Below, one piece after another: positions 1-7,754 of a stretch of DNA of 36,659 bases; positions within the stretch are counted from its first letter, which is position 1; every line of letters starts with the position of its first letter. Under the pieces are notes generated by a model. That model worked only from the letters and a program-made list of their open reading frames with translations. It was not told the origin of the DNA and ran no database searches. A program made the position numbers and the translations under genes. Source of the DNA: Candidatus Uhrbacteria bacterium GW2011_GWE2_46_68 (GTDB taxonomy: Bacteria > Patescibacteriota > Patescibacteriia > UBA9934 > GWF2-40-263); the NCBI GenBank assembly GCA_001002765.1, contig LCMS01000011.1:1-36659 (forward strand), given 5' to 3'.

Positions 1-512
1 AAAAACAGACCACAGCAGAATCAACCACAGGATGGTTTATTCGTTTTTTTCAGCCGGCAAATTTTGATTCAAGTAAGGATGCTTCAGATATTCCTCAAGG
101 GATAGCTTCTATTCCAAAAAAAGGCAAAGGAGTGATTGCTGGTCAGGGTCAACTCCGTTTACCCATAGAAGAAGCAATAACATTTAGGAAGTGTCTTTCT
201 TTATTACAGGAGGCAGAAGACGATCCAGGATCCCCTTATGTTCATGAATCTGGTTTAACCCCTGAAGATTGGCTTTTGGCGTATCTGACGCATTTGATGG
301 AGACAGGAAAGCAATTAGATGCAAGGGTAAATTGCTATCTTACAGGAATGTGTTTTAGAGATATTTTCGAAAGGAATACTCCAGTGGCAGGTGTTGGCGG
401 ATCTTATAATTCGGCGTATTTAGGGCACACGCTTGACCATTATTCTTTTGAGAATATCGGTTGTCGTTTTGCTGTGATGGTTCCTCCATTTTTTTCTTAT
501 ATCAGAAAATAA
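1..512 (+). CDS. uncharacterised protein, C-terminal part (gene starts before the window)
   Basis: The frame is open from base 3 to the TAA at 510-512, so about 169 residues are visible and the real start lies upstream; the GTG at 132 is an internal codon. I do not recognise the family. The visible part aligns with the C-terminal part of the broken gene at 26629-27847: both have a GW..-QP segment, then I-P-[KR]-x-G-[KR]-G, then a DSPY/GSPY block, then the strongest shared motif, G-[LM]-T-P-E-D-W followed by an H..ETG..LD segment and a CFLTG/CYLTG segment. No signal peptide, membrane segment or catalytic motif is visible. The two genes are therefore paralogues. Function unknown; the homology between the two is clear by eye. 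Confidence 0.8.
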   Translation, partial: KQTTAESTTGWFIRFFQPANFDSSKDASDIPQGIASIPKKGKGVIAGQGQLRLPIEEAITFRKCLSLLQEAEDDPGSPYVHESGLTPEDWLLAYLTHLMETGKQLDARVNCYLTGMCFRDIFERNTPVAGVGGSYNSAYLGHTLDHYSFENIGCRFAVMVPPFFSYIRK

Positions 513-562
513 GGGTAGTATTTGAATGTCATATTTTTTTGATTGTTTTGACAGGTTTTCCC

Positions 563-591
563 TTGTTTCTTCCCTCTTTCCATGCTATACT
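563..591 (+). promoter_or_regulatory. promoter of the MBL-gyrA operon
   Basis: TTGTTT at 563-568, a 17-base spacer, then TATACT at 586-591 preceded by TGC, which makes an extended -10. The start codon of the first gene is 35 bases downstream. It is the only good promoter before gyrA, since the three genes that follow are separated by only one or two bases. Confidence 0.6.
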
Positions 592-626
592 TTGAGCGTA
601 TTTTTTGAGATAACTATGGTCAAAGT

Positions 627-1277
627 ATGAATATTTCTTGGCACGGACTTTCGTGTTTTGAGATCACATCCAAAGGATTAAATGGAGAGGCAACTCTTGT
701 CATTGATCCATATCAAAACAGTACGGGATTAAGATTTCCTCGTACGTTAGAGGCACAGGTTGTGGCAGTAACGCATGATGCGGAACACGCTAATAACACA
801 CAGAGTATTTTGGGAAATCCGTTTGTGATCCAACATGCGGGAGAGTACGAGGTCAAAGGCATTTTTCTTTATGGCATCAGTGCTCCTCGCGCGCAAGAAT
901 CCAAAGGGGAGCCTAAAGCCAATGTGATGTACCGGCTCGAAATCGAAGGAATTAGTTTGGCTCATTTAGGTTCTTTAGATCGCGAGCTTACCGATGAAGA
1001 ACTTGAACATTTGCAACATATTGATGTGTTAATGCTTCCTGTGGGAGGAGGACGTGTAATGACGCCAAAGGTGGCTGCTGCGGTTATGGCGCAAGTGGAA
1101 CCTCGTCTCGTGATTCCTATGACGCATGCCATAACCAACATGAAAGAAAAATTGGCAAGTGTGGATGATTTTTGTAAAGAAATGGGACTTTGCCAAAGAG
1201 AGGAAACCACTAAATTAAAATTGACACGCAAAGATCTGCCAGAGGAAGAAACAAAAATCGTGGTTTTGACGCGTTAG
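627..1277 (+). CDS. metallo-beta-lactamase-fold protein (UlaG/UPF0173-like)
   Basis: A 216-residue protein with the layout of the small metallo-beta-lactamase-fold hydrolases: W-H-G-x-S-C-F near the N-terminus, an IDPY strand end, a V-T-H-D turn near residue 50, a Q-H-A-G-E-Y segment, an H-L-G segment, an L-P-V-G-G strand and a P-M-T-H motif near residue 165. The family normally binds one or two metals with an HxHxDH motif. Here that region reads THDAEHANN, so the canonical ligand set looks incomplete and activity is uncertain. It is the first gene of a tight operon with the next two, ending two bases before the membrane protein and followed by gyrA. The ATG at 627 overlaps the TGA of a five-codon reading frame starting at 616, probably by chance. 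No Shine-Dalgarno site is visible. Confidence 0.8.
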   Translation: MNISWHGLSCFEITSKGLNGEATLVIDPYQNSTGLRFPRTLEAQVVAVTHDAEHANNTQSILGNPFVIQHAGEYEVKGIFLYGISAPRAQESKGEPKANVMYRLEIEGISLAHLGSLDRELTDEELEHLQHIDVLMLPVGGGRVMTPKVAAAVMAQVEPRLVIPMTHAITNMKEKLASVDDFCKEMGLCQREETTKLKLTRKDLPEEETKIVVLTR

Positions 1278-1279
1278 AT

Positions 1280-1663
1280 ATGCCGCAGGATCCGATTCCA
1301 CAACATCCTCACACAAAACCCCCGCACTTCTTGATGTGGGGGATTATTATTATGCTCGTCGTATTGGTATGTGTGGGTTGGTGGTGGAATATCCGTTCAA
1401 CTCTTTTGGAAGGAGGGAGCGGTCTTCAAGAACTTTGGCAAGAAGTGCAAGGGACCAAGCAAGATATTTCAAAGCAAACACAATCCTCGCGCACACAATT
1501 ATCCGAAACGTTTGATGTGATCAAAGATACGATCGGGGAGGCGGTGAGTGAGGAAGCAAAAGATCAAATTACCTCACAGGTAGTAGAAGACATGAAAGAT
1601 ACACTGGATGTCCAAAAGGAAGAGATAGGCGATCCACTCATTCAAGAACAAACAAATCCGTAA
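1280..1663 (+). CDS. single-pass membrane protein with coiled-coil-like tail
   Basis: A 127-residue protein. A short Pro/His-rich N-terminus is followed by one strongly hydrophobic segment at about residues 17-36 ([19 protein letters not shown]) and then a charged, Gln/Glu/Lys-rich helical tail to the end, suitable for a coiled coil. No catalytic motif is visible and I do not recognise a family. It begins two bases after the MBL-fold gene and ends one base before gyrA, so it is almost certainly co-transcribed and perhaps translationally coupled. With a non-cleaved anchor, the tail orientation cannot be settled from sequence. The gene is supported by its length, codon-level coherence and tight packing. 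Confidence 0.75.
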   Translation: MPQDPIPQHPHTKPPHFLMWGIIIMLVVLVCVGWWWNIRSTLLEGGSGLQELWQEVQGTKQDISKQTQSSRTQLSETFDVIKDTIGEAVSEEAKDQITSQVVEDMKDTLDVQKEEIGDPLIQEQTNP

Positions 1664-1664
1664 T

Positions 1665-4184
1665 ATGAACAAGAAGAAAAAACTTATAATCAAGCAACCG
1701 GAAGAACAAGGAGAAGAAAGGAAATCCGGGCTTCCCGATTCTGCAGCCGGACATGTGATTCCAATTAACATCACCGAAGAGATGCAAACATCGTATTTGG
1801 ATTATGCGATGTCCGTGATTGTGGGTCGCGCGCTTCCCGATGTACGCGATGGGCTCAAGCCTGTGCATCGTCGCATTTTGTATTCCATGTGGCAGACAGG
1901 ATTGCGCTCAAATTCTAAGTTCAAAAAGTGTGCCACGGTGGTAGGAGATGTGCTTGGAAAATATCACCCACATGGCGACAGTGCGGTGTATGATTCGCTT
2001 GTGCGCATGGCACAAAGTTTTTCCCTGCGCTATCCGCTTGTACGCGGTCAAGGAAACTTTGGTTCTCTTGATGGAGATGCAGCCGCAGCCTATCGTTACA
2101 CCGAGGCCAAGCTTGAAAGTACGGCGGAAGAATTGTTATTGGATATTGAAAAAGAAACCGTGGATTTTGTTCCAAACTTTGACGGGACGCACAAAGAGCC
2201 TCGTGTACTTCCGGCCAAACTTCCCAATTTGCTCATCAACGGAACTGTGGGCATTGCCGTGGGTATGGCCTCCAATATTCCCACTCATAATTTAGGTGAG
2301 GTGTGTCAGGCTATTTTACATTTAATCAAACACCCCAAGGCAACCATCGATGAACTTGCAGAATTTGTGCAAGGACCCGATTTTCCCACCGGCGCCATCG
2401 CTTACAACATTCAAGACATCAAGCAAGCATTTGCCACCGGTAGAGGGGGAGTGGTGGTGCGTGCAAAAACCGAGATTGTGGAAGACGCGAAAGGCAATTA
2501 TGTCATTTTGGTAACTGAGATTCCGCATCAGGTCAACAAAGCCGCCTTACTCGAGCGTATTGCCGAGCATGTGCATGAAAAAAAGATCGAGGGGATTCGT
2601 GATTTACGTGACGAGTCTACAGAGGACGGTGTGCGTATTGTGATCGAGCTTAAAAAAGATGCGTTTCCCAAAAAGGTGCTCAACCGTTTGTATCAAACAA
2701 CTCAACTGCAAGAGACCTGTCATTATAATATGTTGGCCTTGGTGGATGGTCTCCAGCCTCGTATCCTCAATCTCAAGATGATTTTGGAGGAGTACATTAA
2801 GCATCGTCAAGAAGTGGTGCGTCGGCGCATACAGTTTGATTTGGATCGTGCGCGTGATCGAGCTCACATTTTGGAAGGATTGCGCATTGCCATTTTGAAA
2901 ATCGACCAAGTTATTGCGACCATCAAGAAATCAACAGACAAAGATGAGGCGCGAGTGAATTTGATGAGCAAGTTTAAACTGACCGAGCGTCAGGCTGTAG
3001 CGATTTTGGAAATGCGTTTGCAACAGTTGGCAAATCTCGAACGATTGAAAGTAGAGCAGGAGTATGATGAAAAAATGAAGCTCATCAAAGAATTGGAATC
3101 CATTTTAAGATCTCCGGAAAAAATGATGAACGTCATTGCAAGCGAGGTCAAAGAACTTGGAGAAAAATATAATGAACCTCGTCGCACACAAATCATCAAA
3201 CACGGCATCAAAGAGTTTTCGATCGAAGATGTGATCCCTGACACTCCCACCATGGTGATGATCACCAAGGCCGGGTACATTAAACGCATTCCACCCGATA
3301 CGTTCCGTCAGCAAAAACGCGGAGGCAAAGGAGTAGTGGGGCTTACCACAAAAGAAGAAGATGCTGTGGAACAATTGTTCTCTACAACCACACATAAAGA
3401 TTTATTGTTCTTCACTTCGCGCGGGCGCGTATTTCAACTCAAAGCGTATGATGTGCCCGAGGCTTCGCGTATAGCAAAGGGACAAGCGCTTGTGAACTTT
3501 CTACAATTGGCTCCGGGAGAAACTGTTTCCGCAGCTTTGTCCATGGATGATATTGAAACCTACAAGCATCTGCTCATGGTGACCAATAAGGGGACGATCA
3601 AGAAAACCGATATCAGCCAATTTGAAAATCTGCGTCGCTCGGGTTTGATCGCAATCAAACTGCGTGAAGGAGACAATTTGCAGTGGGTACATCCCACCAC
3701 GGGTAAAGACGATATTATTCTTGTATCTCAACAGGGGCAGGCGATTCGATTCTCGGAGAAAAACGTCCGTAGCATGGGACGTGTGGCCGCTGGTGTGCGC
3801 GGTATGCGGCTCAAAGGAGCGGATAGTATTGTGGGCATGGGCGTTATTCGCGAAGGTCAAGCAAAGAAGGTGGGAGCACTCGAACTGTTGGTCGTCATGA
3901 AAAATGGTTATGGAAAACGTACAGATATCACGGAATATAAATTGCAGGGTCGCGGAGGATCGGGAATCAAGACAGCCAATATCACTAAAAAAACAGGAGC
4001 GATTGTGGCCGCACATATGCTCGAGTCGGGGGACGAACGAGATTTGTTCGCTGTTTCTCATGCCGGCCAAATGATTCGCTCACCGATCAAGTCTATTTCC
4101 GTTTTAGGTCGTGCCACCCAAGGTGTACGCATCATGAGATTTAAGAGCGAGGGTGATACGGTTGCCAGCATCACCTTGGTCTAG
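1665..4184 (+). CDS. gyrA: DNA gyrase subunit A
   Basis: 839 residues, the usual length. GyrA breaks and rejoins DNA in the A2B2 gyrase that introduces negative supercoils. The N-terminal domain has the [20 protein letters not shown] signature near residues 46-65. The quinolone-determining region reads [10 protein letters not shown] with Ser106 and Asp110 as in sensitive enzymes, and the active-site tyrosine lies in AAYRYTE (Tyr145, preceded by Arg144). A long coiled-coil region follows, and the GyrA box appears as QQKRGGKG near residue 545, which separates gyrase from topoisomerase IV. The rest is the C-terminal beta-pinwheel. Third gene of its operon, starting one base after the membrane protein; gyrB is not in the window. 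A hairpin at 4206-4232 closes the operon. Confidence 0.98.
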   Translation: MNKKKKLIIKQPEEQGEERKSGLPDSAAGHVIPINITEEMQTSYLDYAMSVIVGRALPDVRDGLKPVHRRILYSMWQTGLRSNSKFKKCATVVGDVLGKYHPHGDSAVYDSLVRMAQSFSLRYPLVRGQGNFGSLDGDAAAAYRYTEAKLESTAEELLLDIEKETVDFVPNFDGTHKEPRVLPAKLPNLLINGTVGIAVGMASNIPTHNLGEVCQAILHLIKHPKATIDELAEFVQGPDFPTGAIAYNIQDIKQAFATGRGGVVVRAKTEIVEDAKGNYVILVTEIPHQVNKAALLERIAEHVHEKKIEGIRDLRDESTEDGVRIVIELKKDAFPKKVLNRLYQTTQLQETCHYNMLALVDGLQPRILNLKMILEEYIKHRQEVVRRRIQFDLDRARDRAHILEGLRIAILKIDQVIATIKKSTDKDEARVNLMSKFKLTERQAVAILEMRLQQLANLERLKVEQEYDEKMKLIKELESILRSPEKMMNVIASEVKELGEKYNEPRRTQIIKHGIKEFSIEDVIPDTPTMVMITKAGYIKRIPPDTFRQQKRGGKGVVGLTTKEEDAVEQLFSTTTHKDLLFFTSRGRVFQLKAYDVPEASRIAKGQALVNFLQLAPGETVSAALSMDDIETYKHLLMVTNKGTIKKTDISQFENLRRSGLIAIKLREGDNLQWVHPTTGKDDIILVSQQGQAIRFSEKNVRSMGRVAAGVRGMRLKGADSIVGMGVIREGQAKKVGALELLVVMKNGYGKRTDITEYKLQGRGGSGIKTANITKKTGAIVAAHMLESGDERDLFAVSHAGQMIRSPIKSISVLGRATQGVRIMRFKSEGDTVASITLV

Positions 4185-4205
4185 ACCTTTTTTAAGGACA
4201 AATCA

Positions 4206-4232
4206 AAACACCACCCGGATCGGGTGGTGTTT
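4206..4232. terminator. bidirectional terminator between gyrA and the minus-strand small genes
   Basis: A perfect 12-bp stem (AAACACCACCCG with its complement) around a three-base loop. On the plus strand it ends in a short T run; on the minus strand TTTTGATTTG follows. It lies between convergent genes and can serve both. Confidence 0.75.
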
Positions 4233-4249
4233 GCAATTGAAGGAGATTT

Positions 4250-4402
4250 CTATGAAGGAGTAATTTTTTGTATGCGTTTTATAAGTTCTGTTTGTGAGCA
4301 CCGAAGGTCATTTTTTGTCGCGAGGCATTGAAAATCTTTTTTTCTCATCATAGATTCCTTTAAGAAGCGTAAGATTTCAAAATTGGTTATTTCATGATTC
4401 AT
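4250..4402 (-). CDS. small uncharacterised protein, 50 aa
   Basis: A short reading frame. Its ATG (4402-4400) lies inside the last codons of the Cys/His-rich gene, overlapping it by 11 bases (ATGAATCATGA), an arrangement typical of translational coupling. The product starts MNHEITNFEILRFLKES, is basic, has two cysteines and ends IQKITPS; the C-terminal half looks helical. A second possible start is the ATG pair at codons 18-19, preceded by AAAGGAATCT, which would give a 33-residue protein. It is followed by the terminator at 4206-4232. I do not recognise a family. Support is context and protein-like composition only, so it could be spurious. Confidence 0.45.
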   Translation of the reverse strand: MNHEITNFEILRFLKESMMRKKDFQCLATKNDLRCSQTELIKRIQKITPS

Positions 4403-4688
4403 ATATTTTTTCTTCTATAATAATTCCGCTTTCAATGTGCCAACCTTCCTCAGGACAAGGTTCTTTGAAACAGACACATACCAAAGGGGATTCCAGTTGT
4501 GCATTCATGGCATGACCTTTAGCGATCTGAACGGAAATACAATGTTTTTTGCACGCACAATGATGAATCGTATAAGAGGCAAGAGGATCGGTTGCAACAT
4601 GATCGTTACCGCAGTGATGAATTTCGTGCGTTCCATCTTCATGATGATGTAGATGATGGAAGAGAAAAAGAAGATTGGAGAGTTCCAT
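4392..4688 (-). CDS. small Cys/His-rich protein, possible metal-binding protein
   Basis: A 98-residue protein starting MELSNLLFLFHHLHHHEDG. It is rich in His and Cys: an HHLHHHEDGTHEIHHCG stretch, then HHCACKKHC, then CVCFKEPCPEEGWHIESG. These clusters would suit binding of zinc or another metal, although the spacing does not match a zinc finger that I know. The C-terminal half reads like a conserved folded protein, while the opposite-strand frames here do not. It starts 18 bases after the T run of the terminator of the asparagine-synthetase-like gene, so it may depend on read-through or on a promoter I cannot identify, and it overlaps the next small gene by 11 bases. Function unknown. Confidence 0.6.
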   Translation of the reverse strand: MELSNLLFLFHHLHHHEDGTHEIHHCGNDHVATDPLASYTIHHCACKKHCISVQIAKGHAMNAQLESPLVCVCFKEPCPEEGWHIESGIIIEEKIYES

Positions 4689-4705
4689 ATGGTTTTACCG
4701 TAAAC

Positions 4706-4731
4706 GAAAAAGCCGCCTTATTCAAGACGGC
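4706..4731 (-). terminator. intrinsic terminator of the asparagine-synthetase-like gene
   Basis: Minus strand: GCCGTCTT, a GAAT loop, AAGGCGGC (8 pairs including one G-T), followed by TTTTT. The TGA stop codon of the gene lies within the hairpin. Confidence 0.8.
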
Positions 4732-5531
4732 AGGCTCTCGGGAAGAGCAAGCGCGCTGCAAAATCCAATCTTTCTACGCGCGATGATCGGTTCGGGCACT
4801 CCCAGTCGTCTGGCAAGGGCACGCAGAGGCATCTTACTTTCCGCTTTGGAGGTACGCTCACACAAAGGAATACGACGGATGTATTCGATCACTTCCCTTT
4901 GAAGATAAGGGAACACAACGTCCACTCCGCAGATCAGTGCCTTGCGCTCCAAAGGATGGAGATGCACATCTGCAAGGCGTTTCCATTGTGCATCAAAGTC
5001 CTCACACTGAAGATTCTCGTTTCCCTCATACTGACGGTGTGGCCAATATCCTCCCACAAGCTCATCGATTCCATCATGGGAAATGATCTTTTTTATATTG
5101 CAACCATTCAAAAATTGGTAGAAGAGGAGGACGCCGGCATTTCCATCCGAAACATCTTCTCCTGGTATCATGGCAAGTTCAATTTTTGCGCGATCAATCT
5201 GTGGTTTGGTTGGAATAAGGATAGCGTGTGAAACACCGAATGTTTCCGCTGCCATTTTTGCATAACGTACATCGGGGTGATCTGGATCTGAGCCGATCGT
5301 GCAGGCGGTGATCCGTCTGGCCCCAAAGAGTTTCACAAGAATCGCAAGAGACAAAGAGGAATCCAATCCACCTGACAGACAAAGGGTGATATAAGGATTC
5401 CATACCGCATTTCCACAATGGTGATGCGCGTGTTCCAGCGCCTTGTAGAGATCATCCAAGTTCCAAGCGGGTTCCTGAAAGGAAGGGAGAATGGGAAGGG
5501 TGACCGCTTCACGCCAAGGAGTAAGAGGCAT
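4722..5531 (-). CDS. asparagine synthetase-like ATP-pyrophosphatase, synthetase domain only
   Basis: A 269-residue protein matching the C-terminal synthetase half of AsnB. The PP-loop is LSGGLDSS at residues 52-59, where ATP is bound and AMP transferred to the carboxylate. SHDGIDELVGGY near residue 152 corresponds to the family's SGDGxDExxGGY, and a K..LR.LAR.LG.PE.I..R.K.GF segment near the end corresponds to the AsnB tail. The N-terminal glutamine amidotransferase domain (Cys2) is absent, so it cannot use glutamine by itself. It may use ammonia, or a different substrate, as beta-lactam-synthetase and other relatives do. A promoter lies at 5585-5613. Family assignment is firm; the substrate is unknown. 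Confidence 0.8.
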   Translation of the reverse strand: MPLTPWREAVTLPILPSFQEPAWNLDDLYKALEHAHHHCGNAVWNPYITLCLSGGLDSSLSLAILVKLFGARRITACTIGSDPDHPDVRYAKMAAETFGVSHAILIPTKPQIDRAKIELAMIPGEDVSDGNAGVLLFYQFLNGCNIKKIISHDGIDELVGGYWPHRQYEGNENLQCEDFDAQWKRLADVHLHPLERKALICGVDVVFPYLQREVIEYIRRIPLCERTSKAESKMPLRALARRLGVPEPIIARRKIGFCSALALPESLPS

Positions 5532-5584
5532 GGGTTGGCTCCAAGAGGAGGGGGAGGAGTGAAAAGGTTTTGAAAGAACACCGT

Positions 5585-5613
5585 ACCATAGCCTTTTTTA
5601 CTCTTTTTGTCCA
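5585..5613 (-). promoter_or_regulatory. promoter of the asparagine-synthetase-like gene
   Basis: Minus strand: TGGACA (5613-5608), a 17-base spacer, TATGGT (5590-5585) preceded by GGC. The ATG is at 5531, giving a leader of roughly 45 bases that contains GGAGGGGGAGGA-like purine tracts only in the complementary sense. Confidence 0.55.
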
Positions 5614-5636
5614 TCCTTCTCTCTATGTTTATTTAC

Positions 5637-5664
5637 AAAAAAACTCCGGGGAAACCCAGGAGTT
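5637..5664 (-). terminator. intrinsic terminator of the secreted beta-rich protein gene
   Basis: Minus strand: AACTCC and GGG pair with CCC and GGAGTT around a TTT loop, followed directly by a run of seven T. It starts a few bases after the stop codon at 5671. Confidence 0.8.
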
Positions 5665-5670
5665 CGTACG

Positions 5671-6240
5671 CTAATTGAGCGTGAGGATCGTCACCCACCG
5701 GAAGGTGTGGTTTTTGTTGATGGGATCGTAGTAGTACTCGGGACTGATAACAAGCGTGTTTGAAAGAGCAAAGGCCAGATGCGGGCCATACATGACATTG
5801 AGATCCACCTGTTCCCCCTGGAGACCGATACCAAACCAGAAGTTGGCCATCCACTCGGCATTGTAGTAGCCGTAGAAGACGAGGTTGTTTGTCGTAGGGA
5901 AGAGTTCGACATCGAAGAAGAAACGCAGATCATCATTTGATACTTGAGCCCAGACGGCTCCAAGCGGTGCGATGTCACCTTTGTTGTTCCAGTTTGCAAC
6001 CACACCGATTTGCGGAGCAACCCAGAAGTGGTCGCTAACCGAGTAGATCACGCCCGTGTAGGCGAACGTCATGGCATGGTCGCCCGGAAGCCAGAACAGA
6101 TGGGTCGAGGCGCGGACGTAAAGGTGGTTGGCGATCGGAGCGTCCGCTCCGGCCGCAATCTGCACCTGTGGGGTGATGTCTAGCGCCATGGCCGAGGTGG
6201 GGAAAAGACACAGGGAAAGAACGAGTGCGGAAAGTCTCAT
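5671..6240 (-). CDS. secreted beta-rich protein, outer-membrane-barrel-like
   Basis: I place the start at the ATG at 6240 because AAAGGAGG lies eight bases upstream; an in-frame ATG at 6261 lies before that site. The 189-residue product begins with a clear signal peptide (MRLSALVLSLCLFPTSAMA, cleavage after AMA). The mature part has alternating polar and hydrophobic residues, many aromatics (HLFWLPGD, NLVFYGYYNAEW, PEYYYDP) and probable strands about ten residues long, ending WVTILTLN. This resembles a small transmembrane beta-barrel or beta-sandwich, but no family is recognised. An outer-membrane barrel would be odd if the organism is a CPR bacterium. TTGACA at 6299-6294 may be its -35; the -10 is unclear. 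It has its own terminator at 5637-5664. Confidence 0.75.
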   Translation of the reverse strand: MRLSALVLSLCLFPTSAMALDITPQVQIAAGADAPIANHLYVRASTHLFWLPGDHAMTFAYTGVIYSVSDHFWVAPQIGVVANWNNKGDIAPLGAVWAQVSNDDLRFFFDVELFPTTNNLVFYGYYNAEWMANFWFGIGLQGEQVDLNVMYGPHLAFALSNTLVISPEYYYDPINKNHTFRWVTILTLN

Positions 6241-6300
6241 GGCTGAAGCCTCCTTTGTCATGAGCGCGTTATCTCACCAGGATCACCTATTTTTGTCAAA

Positions 6301-6324
6301 GAAAAAACCCGCTTTCGCAGGTTT
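6301..6324 (-). terminator. intrinsic terminator of the PurA-like gene
   Basis: Minus strand: AAACCTGC, a GAAA loop, GCGGGTTT, running into TTTTTT, just after the stop codon at 6327. The T run abuts the TTGACA that may drive the next gene. Confidence 0.8.
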
Positions 6325-6326
6325 CG

Positions 6327-7754
6327 TTAGCAGAGCATCCTTCCTTCCCAAGTGGGACCGACAGATACAATGGAGATCGGAGTATGAAGCCCCTTTGGCC
6401 CTTCAAGAACATCCAGAAATTGTCTGGCTTCTGTGGGAAGATCCTCAAGTTGTCGTGCGGATCGAATATCTTGATGCCATCCTGACATTTTCATCCATTC
6501 AAGTGGCCGACATTGTACAAGGATAGAAGTTCGTTTTGCGTGATCGTCTGGCGTCAGATCACTGACCACACGAATTTTCGTGATGCGCGTGGTGCTGCAA
6601 CAAGTGTCCCAGGTAAAGAATCGGTTCAACACTTCTGGCGCCTCTTTTCCCGAATATTGGTAGGACGTACACAGACGGATCGAATCCGTCCCAGTGAGTT
6701 CATCCAAACAAGAGATCGCGAGAGTATCCACTCCACCGTTGAGCGCAAGACCATAGCGCCACAAAAGGAGATCAGGATGTCCAAAGCGCATGGGTCCTTG
6801 CCAAGGGTTTGGAGCATTGTTGCGGTCGTGCATCTTGGAGGCGAATTGAGCATCTTCCGTCACAAATGGTCCTGCTCCATGGCGATGCATATAGGCTCGC
6901 AAAACTCCCATTTTTTTCACTCGGACATCTAGGCCATTTAGAAAACGCTGTGCCTCATGACAAGTGGTGCAGGTCTTGGTCACAAACGGGAAAAAGCCTT
7001 GCTCTCGATCAAGGAGCGCGCCTTGCGCTCCTTCGAGGAGAAGATCATGACCGTCTCTGACGAGTTCGCGTACATAGGCGGCTGTGTCCGTGATCCTACA
7101 GGGAGCTTTTTGCAAGATGTCCCCATAGATTCCCAGAAGATAAGAAGCATCTAAGTACTGGTGGAAAAAAGCAGTGGAAGCATCACAGGCTTCACCCAGA
7201 TGAGGAAAATCTTTTTTCGTACAAGCGATCAATTCCTCCATTTGTTTTTGCCAGTCTACGAGCAATCTTCGTCCATCTCCTTCAAAGAGTTTTTGGATCG
7301 TGAGCTCTTGTCCGGCTTTTCGCTCAAAAACGCTTTGACCCACTCCCATTCCACAGGAGCCATGCCGTTTTTCTCCGCGTCGCAGTTCCATGAGCTGCCC
7401 CATGACTGCATGAAACGGAGTGACAAGAGTGGAGGACGAATCGAGAACCACGCGTTCCCAAATAGGTTGACCAATGATCTTTTCAAGCGTTTGGATTTCT
7501 CCTTGGAGGGCAATCAAATCCACAAGCATGGAAGAGGAGAGGATAGAGGAGGTGCCTGGTACGAACATGCCAGAGCAACATTGTGCAAATCCGTGTACAA
7601 CACCCTGCGGGGTCGTGACAAAATGGCGAGCTTGCGGTCCACCAGTATAGCGCATGATAGAGCGGAAGCCTTGGGAGCGTGCAAGAAAATCCGTGGTTGC
7701 TCCTTTTGTTCCGTCTCCAAAACCCAGATCACACAAGATAAGGGCGCGTGTCAC
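6327..7754 (-). CDS. divergent adenylosuccinate synthetase-like protein (PurA superfamily)
   Basis: 475 residues against about 430 for PurA, which joins IMP and aspartate using GTP. Family landmarks run in order: GFGDGTKGA at residues 11-19 (PurA: WGDEGKGK), MRYTGGPQARHFV (PurA: NNAGHTV), LLLEGAQGALLD, GVLRAYMHRHGAGPFVTE, a RYGLALNGGVDTLAISCLDEL segment, and a C-terminal SGWHQDIRSARQL/PISIVSVGP part. The catalytic Asp (Asp14) and His (His44) are kept. The first P-loop is altered, and the TTTGRxR loop that binds aspartate is replaced by NPWQGPMRFG. It is therefore probably not an ordinary PurA. Its GTG start overlaps the stop of the pyruvate-kinase-like gene (GTGA), so the two are translationally coupled. 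Family firm, substrate unknown. Confidence 0.8.
   Translation of the reverse strand: MTRALILCDLGFGDGTKGATTDFLARSQGFRSIMRYTGGPQARHFVTTPQGVVHGFAQCCSGMFVPGTSSILSSSMLVDLIALQGEIQTLEKIIGQPIWERVVLDSSSTLVTPFHAVMGQLMELRRGEKRHGSCGMGVGQSVFERKAGQELTIQKLFEGDGRRLLVDWQKQMEELIACTKKDFPHLGEACDASTAFFHQYLDASYLLGIYGDILQKAPCRITDTAAYVRELVRDGHDLLLEGAQGALLDREQGFFPFVTKTCTTCHEAQRFLNGLDVRVKKMGVLRAYMHRHGAGPFVTEDAQFASKMHDRNNAPNPWQGPMRFGHPDLLLWRYGLALNGGVDTLAISCLDELTGTDSIRLCTSYQYSGKEAPEVLNRFFTWDTCCSTTRITKIRVVSDLTPDDHAKRTSILVQCRPLEWMKMSGWHQDIRSARQLEDLPTEARQFLDVLEGPKGLHTPISIVSVGPTWEGRMLC

Noticed and set aside
548-591. TTGACA at 548-553 as -35 for the MBL-gyrA operon
   Set aside because: It lies 32 bases from the -10; TTGTTT at 563-568 has the correct 17-base spacing.
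4437-4902. Plus-strand frames opposite the Cys/His-rich gene
   Set aside because: Met/Arg/Phe-rich products without pattern, and they cross a minus-strand terminator and the asparagine-synthetase-like gene.
5944-6526. Plus-strand frames opposite the barrel and PurA-like genes
   Set aside because: They are shadows of well-supported minus-strand genes and have biased, Arg/Cys-rich composition.
6327-7754. PurZ (2-aminoadenine pathway) assignment for the PurA-like gene
   Set aside because: PurZ replaces the catalytic Asp of the first loop and is shorter; here the Asp is kept and the protein is longer than PurA.
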